Positions 17,551 to 25,781 of a stretch of DNA of 64,000 nt are shown in pieces. The position numbers and the translations under genes are program-made. The stretch's first letter is position 1. Every line of letters starts with the position of its first letter. The notes under the pieces were generated by a model that was not told the DNA's origin, ran no database searches, and saw only the letters and a list, made by a program, of their open reading frames with translations. Source of the stretch: Burkholderia cepacia (lineage in GTDB: Bacteria > Pseudomonadota > Gammaproteobacteria > Burkholderiales > Burkholderiaceae); assembly GCF_001718835.1 (NCBI RefSeq), contig NZ_CP013443.1:3224001-3288000 (forward strand), in the 5' to 3' direction.

Positions 17551-18111
17551 CTCAAACACCTCGCTTTTGGTAAATGGATACATCAATATACAGAGCGCAT
17601 AGGGAATTTTATTGAGATTCAAATTTTTGAGACTTTACGAAGCACTCCGTGCGATTCGCACACGCCCGCCACATCTGTGTTCAACCGACGTTGGGCACCA
17701 CTGAACTTCTTAACGACTTTGTTAGAAATCGCAAACTCGAGCAACCAAAGATGCACTTAGAGCCATCGGCTTATACACATCTTCTGCTCGATTTTTGAGC
17801 ATAGCTCCCGGAACCCCTTGAAATATGGGATTCTGGGCTATTGGGCGCCGTGAGGCGAGGCTCGGGCAACCTCAAATCGCAACTGTGGTCAAATCACCAT
17901 GGCACCCTCACCGCCTTTGTGTAGTTCTTCCGCGATACAGTCGGATGGCGAAAAACCTCTGTTATTTCCCGACGGCTTTCGCCACATGGGTCAAAGCGGC
18001 CGAGTTGTTTGAGTTCGACTGGCGTGCGATACGTGGACGACGCGGTAGTAAGCCGGGTGGACTTCGCCGGCTGACACCTGCAGTGGTGGCCCAAACCGCC
18101 ACGCGCGGCGC
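17551..18111. other. Low-GC intergenic stretch without a convincing gene
   Basis: About 560 bases, clearly richer in A and T than the chromosome around it, particularly 17560-17800. Open frames on both strands lack ribosome sites and family-like composition. It contains the degenerate copy at 17880-17945 described separately. It probably also holds the promoter of the 17095-17550 gene. Confidence 0.6.
17880..17945 (-). pseudogene. Decayed copy of the start region of the 18778-19221 gene
   Basis: On the minus strand this segment matches the ribosome-site and start-codon region of the gene at 19221 by hand alignment, at roughly three-quarters identity over 60 bases. Shared pieces include GTATCG, GGAAGAAC, GAGGGTG and CATGGTGAT. 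In the copy the frame is ATG GTG ATT TGA, so it stops after three codons. It looks like a remnant of a tandem duplicate rather than a functional gene. Confidence 0.5.
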
Positions 18112-18366
18112 TCACGCAGCCAGTGCCGGCTGCAAACCACCGAAGGTACGCGCGAAGTTGTTCTCGATATAGGCCAGCAGGCACGTTAGCGTCTCTTGGT
18201 CTTCGTACAGGTCGGCAAACACATCCTCATCCAGCGAATCAGGATCGATACGCTCGATCTGATCGAGCCGCAGGCGGATGATCTCTATCAACACGGCCCA
18301 TTCGCCCATCAGCAATGGCAGTGCCATGCCGCCGTGATCATTCCGCTGATCGTTTATTACGTTCAT
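18112..18366 (-). CDS. Small acidic protein of unknown function
   Basis: An 84-residue protein starting MNVINDQRNDHGGMALPLLM. It is acidic and mostly helical by composition (WAVLIEIIRLRLDQIERIDPDSLDEDVFADLYEDQETLTCLLAYIE reads as amphipathic helices). No family recognised. It follows the DUF1493 gene by 40 bases on the same strand. Other in-frame ATGs upstream (to 18474) overlap DUF1493 and are less likely; the internal ATG at residue 14 is also possible. Small acidic proteins in such clusters can be immunity proteins or chaperones, but no evidence decides this. Confidence 0.55.
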   Translation of the reverse strand: MNVINDQRNDHGGMALPLLMGEWAVLIEIIRLRLDQIERIDPDSLDEDVFADLYEDQETLTCLLAYIENNFARTFGGLQPALAA

Positions 18367-18406
18367 GTCGCCGCCATCGGTGGCACACATCCGCAGTCTC
18401 GCCCCT

Positions 18407-18760
18407 TCACGACAGCCCGGCCAATCGCCGGGCGTCCCATTTCCTTTCGACGGCGGCGCGGTACAGCATCGCAAGCGTGATCGGTTCCCGCTTGAGGCCG
18501 TGCGGCTTTCGAAGAACCCAACGCTGGAACAGCGAATAGAGCAGCCCCTCGCCTTCCATCAGAAAATACCTGTGGAAATCGAAGTCGCCCGTATCGACGG
18601 CAAAACGTTCGAAAAAAAGACCCATGAAATCGTTGGCTTCGTCGCCGGTTTGGCCAAGATCCTCCCAAAGCCTCGTGGCAGCGGATAGCGGAGCGGATTT
18701 TCCAAGCCCCGCCTCTGATCTGACGAAGGCTTCGATTTGGTCCCAACGCACGTTTTCCAT
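18407..18760 (-). CDS. DUF1493 family protein
   Basis: A 117-residue protein starting MENVRWDQIEAFVRSE. The DUF1493 pattern is visible: TRLWEDLGQTGDEANDFM, then FFERFAVDTGDFDFHRYF and EGEGLLYS. Such proteins resemble acyl-carrier-protein-like folds and are common in enterobacterial and Burkholderia accessory loci, without an established role. The start at 18760 matches the family; the longer frame to 18817 would overlap the upstream gene. It lies 17 bases after that gene in the same direction, so they probably form an operon with the 84-residue gene. Confidence 0.75.
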   Translation of the reverse strand: MENVRWDQIEAFVRSEAGLGKSAPLSAATRLWEDLGQTGDEANDFMGLFFERFAVDTGDFDFHRYFLMEGEGLLYSLFQRWVLRKPHGLKREPITLAMLYRAAVERKWDARRLAGLS

Positions 18761-18777
18761 CGAATGATGCGAAATGT

Positions 18778-19221
18778 CTAATTCGGCGCAAACACGTTGG
18801 CTCGGCACTTCGGGCAATACAGGTAGAGTGTGTTGCCATCGGGCATGGAAACGAAGCCGCGCCTTGCCTGGTCAATTTGCCAAGCTGCCGTGCCGCCATC
18901 CGGAAAATGCGCTTTGCCTTCGGCATAGCAATTGGCTGCAACCAAATCATGGCCGTACTCCCGTTCTGTCACGCGTCTCGCACGTTTAAAAAACTCACGG
19001 ACATCCGCCGGTGGGAGAACGAAAGAACGACACATATCTGCCGTTTCGTTCCCACTCATGTATTCAGACCGCGCGCCGTTCTTGGTGATTTCGACTGACT
19101 TCGGCGCAACAAGCCGCGCTGTCTTACTGGACATGGGCGACACCCCATCGGACAACGCACCCGCAACCACATCGCGATTTAACAAGAGCCCCAAAGTCAG
19201 CACTGCGATCCACATCACCAT
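18778..19221 (-). CDS. Exported protein of unknown function with C-terminal CxxC
   Basis: A 147-residue protein starting MVMWIAVLTLGLLLNRDVVAG, a signal-peptide-like hydrophobic N-terminus. The body is polar, with an MCRSFVLPPADVREFFKRARRV segment. The end (LYLYCPKCRANVFAPN) carries a CPKC pair that could bind zinc or form a disulfide. The ATG at 19221 has a GCGAGGG ribosome site; a longer form from 19281 is possible but lacks one. No family recognised. A broken copy of its start lies 1.3 kb away at 17880-17945. Confidence 0.65.
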   Translation of the reverse strand: MVMWIAVLTLGLLLNRDVVAGALSDGVSPMSSKTARLVAPKSVEITKNGARSEYMSGNETADMCRSFVLPPADVREFFKRARRVTEREYGHDLVAANCYAEGKAHFPDGGTAAWQIDQARRGFVSMPDGNTLYLYCPKCRANVFAPN

Positions 19222-19459
19222 GACACCCTCGCCACTTCCGTACGGTTCTTCCACGATACTGAGCGAGTGATGGCCATACAACGCAATTCATTGCGACGAA
19301 CCCGATCGGAATCGATCGACGTCACGCGCGCGCCCGCGCCGATCGCTGCCGCCCCCGGCCAGACAGACGCATCACGCTGCACCCGTCGAAAAAAACTTCA
19401 TCACAAAATGCAAAATTCCAAAGCCGCTCGGCCAGGCATCGACGCCGTCATAACGCAAC

Positions 19460-19489
19460 GGGGCCGGCGCATCCCAATGCACCAGCCCC
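19460..19489 (-). terminator. Hairpin after ridA
   Basis: A 13-bp stem including two G-U pairs and a 4-base loop, starting about 28 bases downstream of the RidA stop. On the minus strand it is followed by GTTGCGTTATG, only moderately T-rich. It is probably the end of the rpiR-deacylase-ridA transcript. Confidence 0.5.
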
Positions 19490-19516
19490 ATTGAACAACG
19501 ATTCGCCGTCGCCGCG

Positions 19517-19903
19517 TTACTTCGCCGGCGCCTTGTAAGCGATGCAATCGACCTCGACCTTGCAGTCGATGACCATGCTCGACTGCACGCACGCGCGTGC
19601 CGGCGGATGCTCGCCGAAGTACGACACGAACACCTTGTTGAACGACGCGAAATCACGCGCGTCGTCGAGCCACACGCCGCAGCGCACGACGTGCTCGAGG
19701 CCGTAGCCGGCTTCCTTCAGGATCGCGATCACGTTCTCGATCGTCTGCTTCGACTGCGTGACGATCCCGCCTTCGACGACCTCGCCGTTCACCATCGGCG
19801 TCTGGCCCGACACGTACAGCCAGCCGTCGGCCTCGACCGCGCGTGCAAACGGCATCACCTGCCCGCCGGTACCCTTCGCTTCGCCTACGCCATATCGCTT
19901 CAT
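19517..19903 (-). CDS. RidA family protein (imine/enamine deaminase)
   Basis: A 128-residue YjgF/YER057c/UK114 protein. Visible pieces are VEADGWLYVSGQTP, VEGGIVTQSKQTIENVIAILKEAGYGLEHVVRCGVWL, and the C-terminal HPPARACVQSSMVIDCKVEVDCIAY. The last contains the conserved Arg that orients the imine substrate. RidA proteins hydrolyse reactive 2-aminoacrylate-type intermediates made by PLP deaminases. That fits exactly here, because a PLP D-amino-acid deaminase is encoded in the same module. It lies 66 bases downstream of the deacylase. Confidence 0.92.
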   Translation of the reverse strand: MKRYGVGEAKGTGGQVMPFARAVEADGWLYVSGQTPMVNGEVVEGGIVTQSKQTIENVIAILKEAGYGLEHVVRCGVWLDDARDFASFNKVFVSYFGEHPPARACVQSSMVIDCKVEVDCIAYKAPAK

Positions 19904-19969
19904 CGTTTCACTCCTGTTCCTGGTTACGGATGCGCGCGCCCAACGCGGCGCGCGCGGAAATTGCCCCTG

Positions 19970-21451
19970 TCAGAACACTGCATCGGCGCTCGCCGGCACG
20001 CGCTCGCCGCGTGCGACGAAGCCGCCGGCGCGCTCGCCGGTCGGCTGGCCGTTCTCGTAGGTCAGCACGCCGTTCACCCACACGGCGTCGATTCCGTGCG
20101 CGGGCTGCTGCGGCTTCTCGAACGTCGCGGCATCGATCACGCGCGCCGGGTCGAACAGCACGAGGTCGGCGTGGTAGCCCACATGCACCTCGCCGCGCCG
20201 CGCGATCCCGTAGCGGCGCGCGGACAGCGACGTCATCTTGCGGATCGCCTCCTCGAGCGGCAGCAGGTTCGTGTCGCGCACGTAATGGCCGAGCACGCGC
20301 GGGAACGCGCCCCACAGCCGCGGGTGCGGCAGCGGATCGTTCGGCAGGCCGTCGGAGCCCACCATCGTCGCCGGGTGCGACAGGATCCGGCGCACGTCCT
20401 CCTCGGACATGTTGTGGTACACGGCGCCCGCCGGGCGGATGCGCTGCGCGGCCTCCTGCTCGGTCACGCCCCAGTCGGCCGCGATCGCCTTCAGCAGCTT
20501 GCCCGCCACTTCCGGGTGCGGCTCCGACCACGTGATCGTGATGTCGATGTCGCCCGTCACCTGCTTCAGGTCGAGCGTCGACGAGCTGCGGCTGTACGGA
20601 TAGCAGTCGCAGCCGACCGGCTGGTAGCGGCGCGCGCCTTCTAGCGACGCGAGCACCTCGGTGCTGCGCCCCCAGTTCGACGGGCCCGCGCACTTCAGGT
20701 GCGAGATCACGACCGGCACGCGCGCATGGCGGCCGACCTGGTACGCCTCTTCCATCGCATCGAGGATCGCGTCGAATTCGGTACGCATGTGCGTCGTGTA
20801 CAGCCCGCCGGCGTTCGCGAGCGGCTCGGCGAGCGCCATCACCTCTTCGGTCGGCGCCGCGAACGCGGAGCCGTACGCGAGGCCCGACGACAGGCCGAGC
20901 GCGCCGTTCGCGAGCGCCTCCTCGAGCTGCGCGCGCATCCCGGCGATCTCGCCGTCGGTCGCCGCGCGGTCGAGGCGGTCCATCTGGTTGTTGCGCAGCG
21001 CCGTGTGGCCGACGAGCGCCGCGACGTTCACGGCCGGACGCGCGTCGTTCACGGCCGCGACGTAGTCGGCGAAGGTCGGGTACTGGAACGCGCCGCGCTC
21101 GCCGAGCAGGTTCATCGGATCGGGCGGATCGCCCGCGAGCGTCACCGGCGACGCACTGATCCCGCAGTTGCCGACGATCACGGTCGTCACGCCCTGCGAG
21201 ATCTTCGGCACCATCTGCGGCGCACGGATCACGTGGGTGTCGTCGTGCGTGTGCACGTCGACGAAGCCCGGCGCGAGCGCGCGGCCGTTCGCATCGACGA
21301 CGGTTTCGGCGAGCCAGTTCGACAGGTTGCCGATCGCCGCGATCACGCCGTTGCGGATCGCGACGTCGCGCGTGACGGGCGGCGCGCCGGTACCGTCGTA
21401 AAGCTGCGCGCCGACGATCAGCGTATCGGCGGCTTCGGGATGCGAATGCAT
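19970..21451 (-). CDS. N-acyl-D-amino-acid deacylase (D-aminoacylase)
   Basis: A 493-residue amidohydrolase-superfamily enzyme of the length expected for D-aminoacylases. The metal motif GFVDVHTHDD places His at about 67 and 69; VIVGNCGISASP, SSGLAYGSAFAAPTEEV and HMRTEFDAILDAMEE are typical of the family. The end DLVLFDPARVIDAATFEKPQQPAHGIDAVWVNG belongs to the composite beta domain. It releases D-amino acids from N-acyl derivatives using zinc. It sits 2 bases after the rpiR stop, so translation is tightly linked. Confidence 0.93.
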   Translation of the reverse strand: MHSHPEAADTLIVGAQLYDGTGAPPVTRDVAIRNGVIAAIGNLSNWLAETVVDANGRALAPGFVDVHTHDDTHVIRAPQMVPKISQGVTTVIVGNCGISASPVTLAGDPPDPMNLLGERGAFQYPTFADYVAAVNDARPAVNVAALVGHTALRNNQMDRLDRAATDGEIAGMRAQLEEALANGALGLSSGLAYGSAFAAPTEEVMALAEPLANAGGLYTTHMRTEFDAILDAMEEAYQVGRHARVPVVISHLKCAGPSNWGRSTEVLASLEGARRYQPVGCDCYPYSRSSSTLDLKQVTGDIDITITWSEPHPEVAGKLLKAIAADWGVTEQEAAQRIRPAGAVYHNMSEEDVRRILSHPATMVGSDGLPNDPLPHPRLWGAFPRVLGHYVRDTNLLPLEEAIRKMTSLSARRYGIARRGEVHVGYHADLVLFDPARVIDAATFEKPQQPAHGIDAVWVNGVLTYENGQPTGERAGGFVARGERVPASADAVF

Positions 21452-21453
21452 GG

Positions 21454-22383
21454 TCAGTCTCCTACCGGTTGACGGTCTCCGCCGCCGCGATGCGCATCGA
21501 GCGCGTGCTTGATGCGACGCAGCGATTCTCGGCCCGCATCGCCGAGCCGCAACGCGACTCCGGTGACGAGCACGTCGATCGCCATCATCATCGCGTAGCG
21601 CGATGTCGACGGCTTGTAAATGAAATCGGTTTCGAACGCGACGACCGGGATCAGATGGTCGGCCAGCTTCGCGAGCGGCGAGGCCGGCGCGGTGATCGCG
21701 ATCAGCTTCGCGCCGTAGCGCTTCGCGAGCCGGCAGCTCTCGAGCAGCTCGGGCACGCGCCCGCTCACCGACAGCGCGACGACGACGGTGTCGCGCGACA
21801 GCGTCGCGGCCACCATCCGCTGCAGCACGCTGTCCTGGTAGCTCGCGACCGGCCGGCCGAAGCGCACGAGCCGGAAGCGCAGCTCGTCGGCGAGCGCGGT
21901 CGAGCCGCCGCCCTGCCCGTACACGTAGGTCATCTTCGCGCCGGCGAGCAGGTCGGCGGCTTCCTCGAACGACGTATTGCGCAGCAACTGGTGGTTGTGG
22001 GCGAGCGCCACGCGGATCTCGTCGTAGACCATCGACGCGGGATTCGCGTCATCCTCGCCCGCGCCGTCGGACGGCACGAGAAAGCGCTGGCCGACGGCCG
22101 CCGCCTGCGCGACCAGCACCTTCAGTTCGCGCACGTCGCGGCAGCCGACGGCCTTCGCGAAACGCGTGACCGTCGCGACGCTGACTTCCGCGTCGCGCGC
22201 GAGCGCGCCGATGCTCGCATGCGCGGCGCGGGCGAGATCGGCGAGGATGAACGCGGCGACCTTGCGCTCGGCTTCGCGCAGCTCGGGCGCGCATTCGGCG
22301 ATCCGCGCGACGATGTCGAGGACCGGCGGGGCGGCAGCGCCGGCAGCCGGCGGGACGGAAGACGAAGTGGCGGACGAATTCAT
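21454..22383 (-). CDS. RpiR family transcriptional regulator
   Basis: A 309-residue regulator. The N-terminal HTH domain is IAECAPELREAERKVAAFILAD followed by ASIGALARDAEVSVATVTRFAKAVGC (about residues 27-84). The C-terminal SIS sugar-isomerase-like sensor domain contains MTYVYGQGGGSTALADELRFRLVRFG and DTVVVALSVSGRVPELLES. RpiR proteins usually bind phosphosugars, but members linked to D-amino-acid genes exist. It is divergent from the deaminase gene with a TGTTA-N5-TAACA palindrome between them, probably its own operator. Confidence 0.92.
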   Translation of the reverse strand: MNSSATSSSVPPAAGAAAPPVLDIVARIAECAPELREAERKVAAFILADLARAAHASIGALARDAEVSVATVTRFAKAVGCRDVRELKVLVAQAAAVGQRFLVPSDGAGEDDANPASMVYDEIRVALAHNHQLLRNTSFEEAADLLAGAKMTYVYGQGGGSTALADELRFRLVRFGRPVASYQDSVLQRMVAATLSRDTVVVALSVSGRVPELLESCRLAKRYGAKLIAITAPASPLAKLADHLIPVVAFETDFIYKPSTSRYAMMMAIDVLVTGVALRLGDAGRESLRRIKHALDAHRGGGDRQPVGD

Positions 22384-22408
22384 CTGCGGGAATGGGTGCG
22401 GCGCACCA

Positions 22409-22423
22409 TGTTACTAAATAACA
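22409..22423. promoter_or_regulatory. Probable RpiR operator
   Basis: TGTTACTAAATAACA, a 15-bp interrupted palindrome with perfect TGTTA/TAACA arms. It lies in the 119-bp divergent region between rpiR and the D-amino-acid deaminase. RpiR/HexR-type regulators bind AT-rich palindromes of this shape. A second inverted pair (GCAGATG at 22431-22437 and CATCTGC at 22451-22457) lies beside it. The role is inferred. Confidence 0.55.
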
Positions 22424-22502
22424 TCACCGCGCAGATGCTACTTTCTGTACCATCTGCGTGTCAACTTCAGTGCAATGCATAGTGATGATGGAGCGGGATG
22501 AC

Positions 22503-23783
22503 ATGAAAGTTACAAACTATCAGGAAGCGACGATCGATCCGTTCGGCAAGGGCCTCGGCAATCTGCCGAGCGCGAGCGTGCCGCTCGGCGACGCGGGCCG
22601 CCTCGAGTGGAACCTGCTCGCGGAAGACGTCAGCCTGCCGGCCGCCGTGCTTTACGAGGACCGCATCGAACACAACCTGAACTGGATGCAGGCATTCGTC
22701 CGGAAATACGGCGTCAAGTTTGCGCCGCACGGCAAGACGACGATGGCGCCGCAACTGTTCCGCCGCCAGCTCGACGCCGGCGCGTGGGGCATCACGCTCG
22801 CGACCGCGCACCAGACGCAGGCCGCGTATCACGGCGGCGTGCGGCGCGTGCTGCTCGCGAACCAGCTGGTCGGCCGCCAGAACATGACGATCATTGCGGG
22901 GCTGCTGTCCGATCCCGACTTCGAATTCTTCTGCCTCGTCGATTCCGCGGAAAGTGTCGACCAGCTCGGCCGCTTCTTCGGCGCCCTGAAGAAGCCGCTG
23001 AACGTGCTGCTCGAGCTCGGCGTGCCGGGCGGCCGCGCGGGTGTGCGCGATGCCGCGCAGCGCGAGGCCGTGCTCGCCGCGATCGCGCGCTATCCGGACA
23101 CGCTGAAGCTGGCCGGCATCGAACTCTACGAAGGCGTGCTGAAGGAGGAAGGCGAGATCCGCGCGTTCCTGCAGGAAGCGGTCGCGCTCACGCGCGAGCT
23201 GGCCGACGCAGGCCGCTTCGCGCGTACGCCGGCGATCCTGTCCGGTGCCGGTTCGGCGTGGTACGACGTGGTCGCGGAAGAATTCGCGAAGGCGTCCAAC
23301 GCGGGCTTCGCGGAAGTCGTGCTGCGTCCGGGCTGCTACCTGACGCACGATGTCGGCATCTACAAGAAGGCGCAGGCCGACGTGTTCGCGCGCAACCCGA
23401 TCGCACGCACGATGGGCGAAGGGCTGCTGCCCGCGCTGCAGCTGTGGGCCTACGTGCAGTCGGTGCCGGAGGCCGACCGTGCGATCGTCGCGCTCGGCAA
23501 GCGCGACGCGGCGTTCGACGCGGGCCTGCCCGAGCCGGCGCGCCACTTCCGCCCGGGCCGCGACACCGCCCCGCGCGACGTCGCCGCCGCCGAAGGCTGG
23601 GCCGTCACCGGGATGATGGACCAGCACGCGTACCTGCAGATCCCGCCGGGCGCGGACGTGAAGGTCGGCGACATGGTCGCGTTCGACATCTCGCACCCGT
23701 GCCTGACGTTCGACAAGTGGCGTCAGGTGCTCGTGCTCGATCCGCAGTTCCGCGTGACGGAAGTCGTCGAAACCTTCTTCTGA
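22503..23783 (+). CDS. PLP-dependent D-amino-acid deaminase (D-serine dehydratase-like, alanine racemase fold)
   Basis: A 426-residue protein of the DSD1-like group. The PLP lysine is K78 in VKFAPHGKTTMAPQLF and is followed by AGAWGITLATAHQTQAAY. The C-terminal metal-binding motif HPCLTFDKW, typical of eukaryote-type D-serine dehydratase and D-threonine aldolase relatives, is present near residue 395. It probably deaminates D-amino acids to 2-oxoacids and ammonia. The start at 22503 is preceded by GGAGCGGGATGAC; longer starts up to 22458 are possible. With the deacylase and RidA it completes a route from N-acyl-D-amino acids to oxoacids. Confidence 0.88.
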   Translation: MKVTNYQEATIDPFGKGLGNLPSASVPLGDAGRLEWNLLAEDVSLPAAVLYEDRIEHNLNWMQAFVRKYGVKFAPHGKTTMAPQLFRRQLDAGAWGITLATAHQTQAAYHGGVRRVLLANQLVGRQNMTIIAGLLSDPDFEFFCLVDSAESVDQLGRFFGALKKPLNVLLELGVPGGRAGVRDAAQREAVLAAIARYPDTLKLAGIELYEGVLKEEGEIRAFLQEAVALTRELADAGRFARTPAILSGAGSAWYDVVAEEFAKASNAGFAEVVLRPGCYLTHDVGIYKKAQADVFARNPIARTMGEGLLPALQLWAYVQSVPEADRAIVALGKRDAAFDAGLPEPARHFRPGRDTAPRDVAAAEGWAVTGMMDQHAYLQIPPGADVKVGDMVAFDISHPCLTFDKWRQVLVLDPQFRVTEVVETFF

Positions 23784-23835
23784 CCGTCCTTCCGAATCGG
23801 CATAGGGGGTAGCCAACAGGCTACACCCCTGCCAC

Positions 23836-23867
23836 ACCACCCGGCATGCGGGTCCGCACCGGGCGGT
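23836..23867 (-). ncRNA. Group II intron domain V
   Basis: A 32-base hairpin. Its outer 9-bp stem pairs ACCGCCCGG with CCGGGTGGT (one G-U pair), and an inner stem TGCGG/CCGCA has a two-base bulge region. A CGC catalytic triad is present near the 5' end, the form found in class IIC introns rather than AGC. Domain VI (23806-23830) follows directly. Confidence 0.75.
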
Positions 23868-23881
23868 TCGGGAAGTTGAGG

Positions 23882-25246
23882 TCAGGAGAGACGGGGTAAG
23901 CCGAGTCGGTCGAACCATGCAATGGGCAGCACGCCGTTGAGCAGCTTGCCACTGTTGCGCCACCAGCGACGACTGTTGGCCGCCACCTGTCGCGCAACAT
24001 CATGGGACGCGCCGAGTGCGCGCAGCTCACGGTACATGGTCGTGCCGCGCTTCCAGTGTTTCAACTGGATCGCGCGCAGACGATGGCGCACCCATTCGTC
24101 CAGTTCGCGCATCACGCCCGGCGTCTGCGCCAGACGGAAGTAGCCCTTCCAGCCCAGCAGGTAGGGGCGAAGCTTCCCCACCACCTGCGCCAGACTACAT
24201 CCGCCCCGGCGCGTCAGTTCCCGCACGCGTTGTTTGAACGTGGCCAATGGTTTGACTGCCACCTTGCGTTTGATCACACGGCCCGCAGCTACCCAGAGGC
24301 TGTAGCCCAGGAACTTGCGACCAAACACGCTTGCCACCGCGCTTTTGGCTTCATTGATCTTCAGGCGTAGCCGCCCGTACTGCCGGCGCAACAGCGCCAT
24401 CACCCGTTCACCCGCACGGCGTGAGCGAACGTACACGTTCGCGTCGTCGGCGTAGCGCACGAAGCAATGACCCCGTCGCTCCAGTTCCTTGTCCACCTCA
24501 TCGAGCAGCACGTTCGCCAGCAACGGTGAGAGCGGACCGCCCTGGGGCGTCCCCTCATGCCGCTCCTGCACCACGCCATCGCCCATCACACCTGCGTTCA
24601 GGTACGCCCGGATCAGCCGGATGACTCCTGGATCTCCGATACGCTTCTGCAGCCGGTCGATGAGAATGTCGTGATTGACCCGGTCAAAGAACTTTTCCAG
24701 GTCGACGTCCACCACGATCCGCCGCCCCGACTGCACGTACGACTGCGCGGCCAGCACCGCGTCGTGCGCACGCCGCCCTGGCCGGAAGCCGTAGCTGTGC
24801 TCGCTGAAGGTGGGGTCCAGTACCGGTTGCAGCACTTGCAGCAACGCCTGCTGGATCAGCCGGTCCGTCACCGTCGGGATGCCAAGCTCGCGCTCGCCAC
24901 CATCCGGTTTCGGGATCGTCACCCGTCGCACCGGCATCGGCCGGTACGTTCCCCGCAGCAGCTGCTCCCGTATTGCCGGCCAGGCTGTCACCAGATGGCG
25001 CGCGGTCTGGTCTATGTCCAGACCGTCAACACCCGGCGCACCCTTGTTGGCCCGCACCCGTTTAAGCGCCTGCCGCAGGTTCTCTCTCGTCAGCGCCGCT
25101 TCCAGCAGCGCTGACCCTGTGTTCTTCGTCTCATGCCGCGAGCCGCAGGCTTCGTCGCGCACGGCTTCACGCGCGGCTTCACCGCGCGCCGCCACCGCTC
25201 GCCCCGCTCGCGCGGGCATCTGACGCCTTGCCTGTTGCGTCGGCAT
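23882..25246 (-). CDS. ltrA: Group II intron reverse transcriptase/maturase
   Basis: A 454-residue intron-encoded protein. Reverse-transcriptase motifs are intact: GVDGLDIDQT, IPKPDGGERELGIPTVTDRLIQQALLQVL, YGFRPGRRAHDAV, GTPQGGPLSPLLANVLLDEVD and the catalytic FVRYADDANVYV (YADD near residue 265). The C-terminal maturase (GIIM) domain is present (LRPYLLGWKGYFRLA, then ELDEWVRHRLRAIQLKHWKRG). No HNH endonuclease domain follows, as in class C introns. The ATG at 25246 is preceded by AAGGAG at an 11-base spacing; a GTG at 25258 is the alternative. No frameshift or stop is visible, so the element may be active. Confidence 0.93.
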   Translation of the reverse strand: MPTQQARRQMPARAGRAVAARGEAAREAVRDEACGSRHETKNTGSALLEAALTRENLRQALKRVRANKGAPGVDGLDIDQTARHLVTAWPAIREQLLRGTYRPMPVRRVTIPKPDGGERELGIPTVTDRLIQQALLQVLQPVLDPTFSEHSYGFRPGRRAHDAVLAAQSYVQSGRRIVVDVDLEKFFDRVNHDILIDRLQKRIGDPGVIRLIRAYLNAGVMGDGVVQERHEGTPQGGPLSPLLANVLLDEVDKELERRGHCFVRYADDANVYVRSRRAGERVMALLRRQYGRLRLKINEAKSAVASVFGRKFLGYSLWVAAGRVIKRKVAVKPLATFKQRVRELTRRGGCSLAQVVGKLRPYLLGWKGYFRLAQTPGVMRELDEWVRHRLRAIQLKHWKRGTTMYRELRALGASHDVARQVAANSRRWWRNSGKLLNGVLPIAWFDRLGLPRLS

Positions 25247-25654
25247 GTCGTTGAACACTCCTTCCCGTTCGGTCCTTCGCCACCAGCTTCAGCCTCACCG
25301 GCCTGTCCTGTGGCTACTATGACCTCTGCTGAGACCTCGCTCCGGTTCGGCACCGTCGCCCTTTCAGGCATGAGGCGAGGCGTCCCCAGGTAAGAACGCA
25401 CTCCTTCATCGCACAACCGCTGCATTTACGCCACTTCGCCTTGGTCACGAGAGCTTCGCGGTTCACGGCCCGCTCGCCCTGCTCGGCAGCGCCTTCTATG
25501 CAGTTCTTGTTCATCGGCTCGCGATTTACGCTCCACGCTTCCTCCCCACACTCGGTCGCCCTCATGCAGTTGCGCTTCACTTCATTCGCCGTGACCAGCT
25601 TATGGCGGGACTTGCACCCGCAGGAGTGCGCCCATGCTGGGCGCACCGTGATCC

Positions 25655-25682
25655 GGCCGCCCCGTCGCGCGACGGGGCGGCC
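25655..25682. terminator. 28-bp perfect palindromic hairpin beside the intron insertion
   Basis: A fully self-complementary GC-rich 28-mer. Without the intron it would lie about 30 bases after the D-amino-acid deaminase stop, so it was probably that gene's transcription terminator. It lacks a strong T run on either strand. It is also the probable recognition hairpin for the IIC intron. Confidence 0.6.
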
Positions 25683-25781
25683 TTGCGTCATACCGGTTTC
25701 AGGCCGCCGGAGTACACTGCGCTTTCGTCCCGGGGCGCGCTCGCGCCCCGCTCAACTTTGCATGGAACCCGGGAGAAAGCC

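Larger units (their letters stand above)
23803..25646 (-). mobile_element. Group II intron, class IIC-like, 1844 bases
   Basis: On the minus strand the element begins GTGCGCCCAGC at 25646, matching the GUGYG 5' consensus and forming a hairpin with GGGCGCAC. It ends CCCCCTAT at 23803, matching the 3' AY rule. A domain V hairpin and a domain VI hairpin precede the end, and a reverse transcriptase gene fills the middle. The joined exons would read GGATCACG then GCCGATTCGG. The insertion point lies eight bases past a 28-bp perfect palindrome (25655-25682). This fits the known habit of IIC introns of inserting just after terminator-like stem-loops. The intron is antisense to both flanking genes. 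Confidence 0.85.

Noticed and set aside
17825..18172. A 115-codon plus-strand frame in the low-GC pocket
   Set aside because: No ribosome site, no family-like sequence, and it crosses the decayed start-region copy and the 3' end of the opposite-strand gene.
19267..19494. A 75-codon plus-strand frame between the exported protein gene and ridA
   Set aside because: Highly basic, no ribosome site, and it ends within the ridA terminator hairpin.
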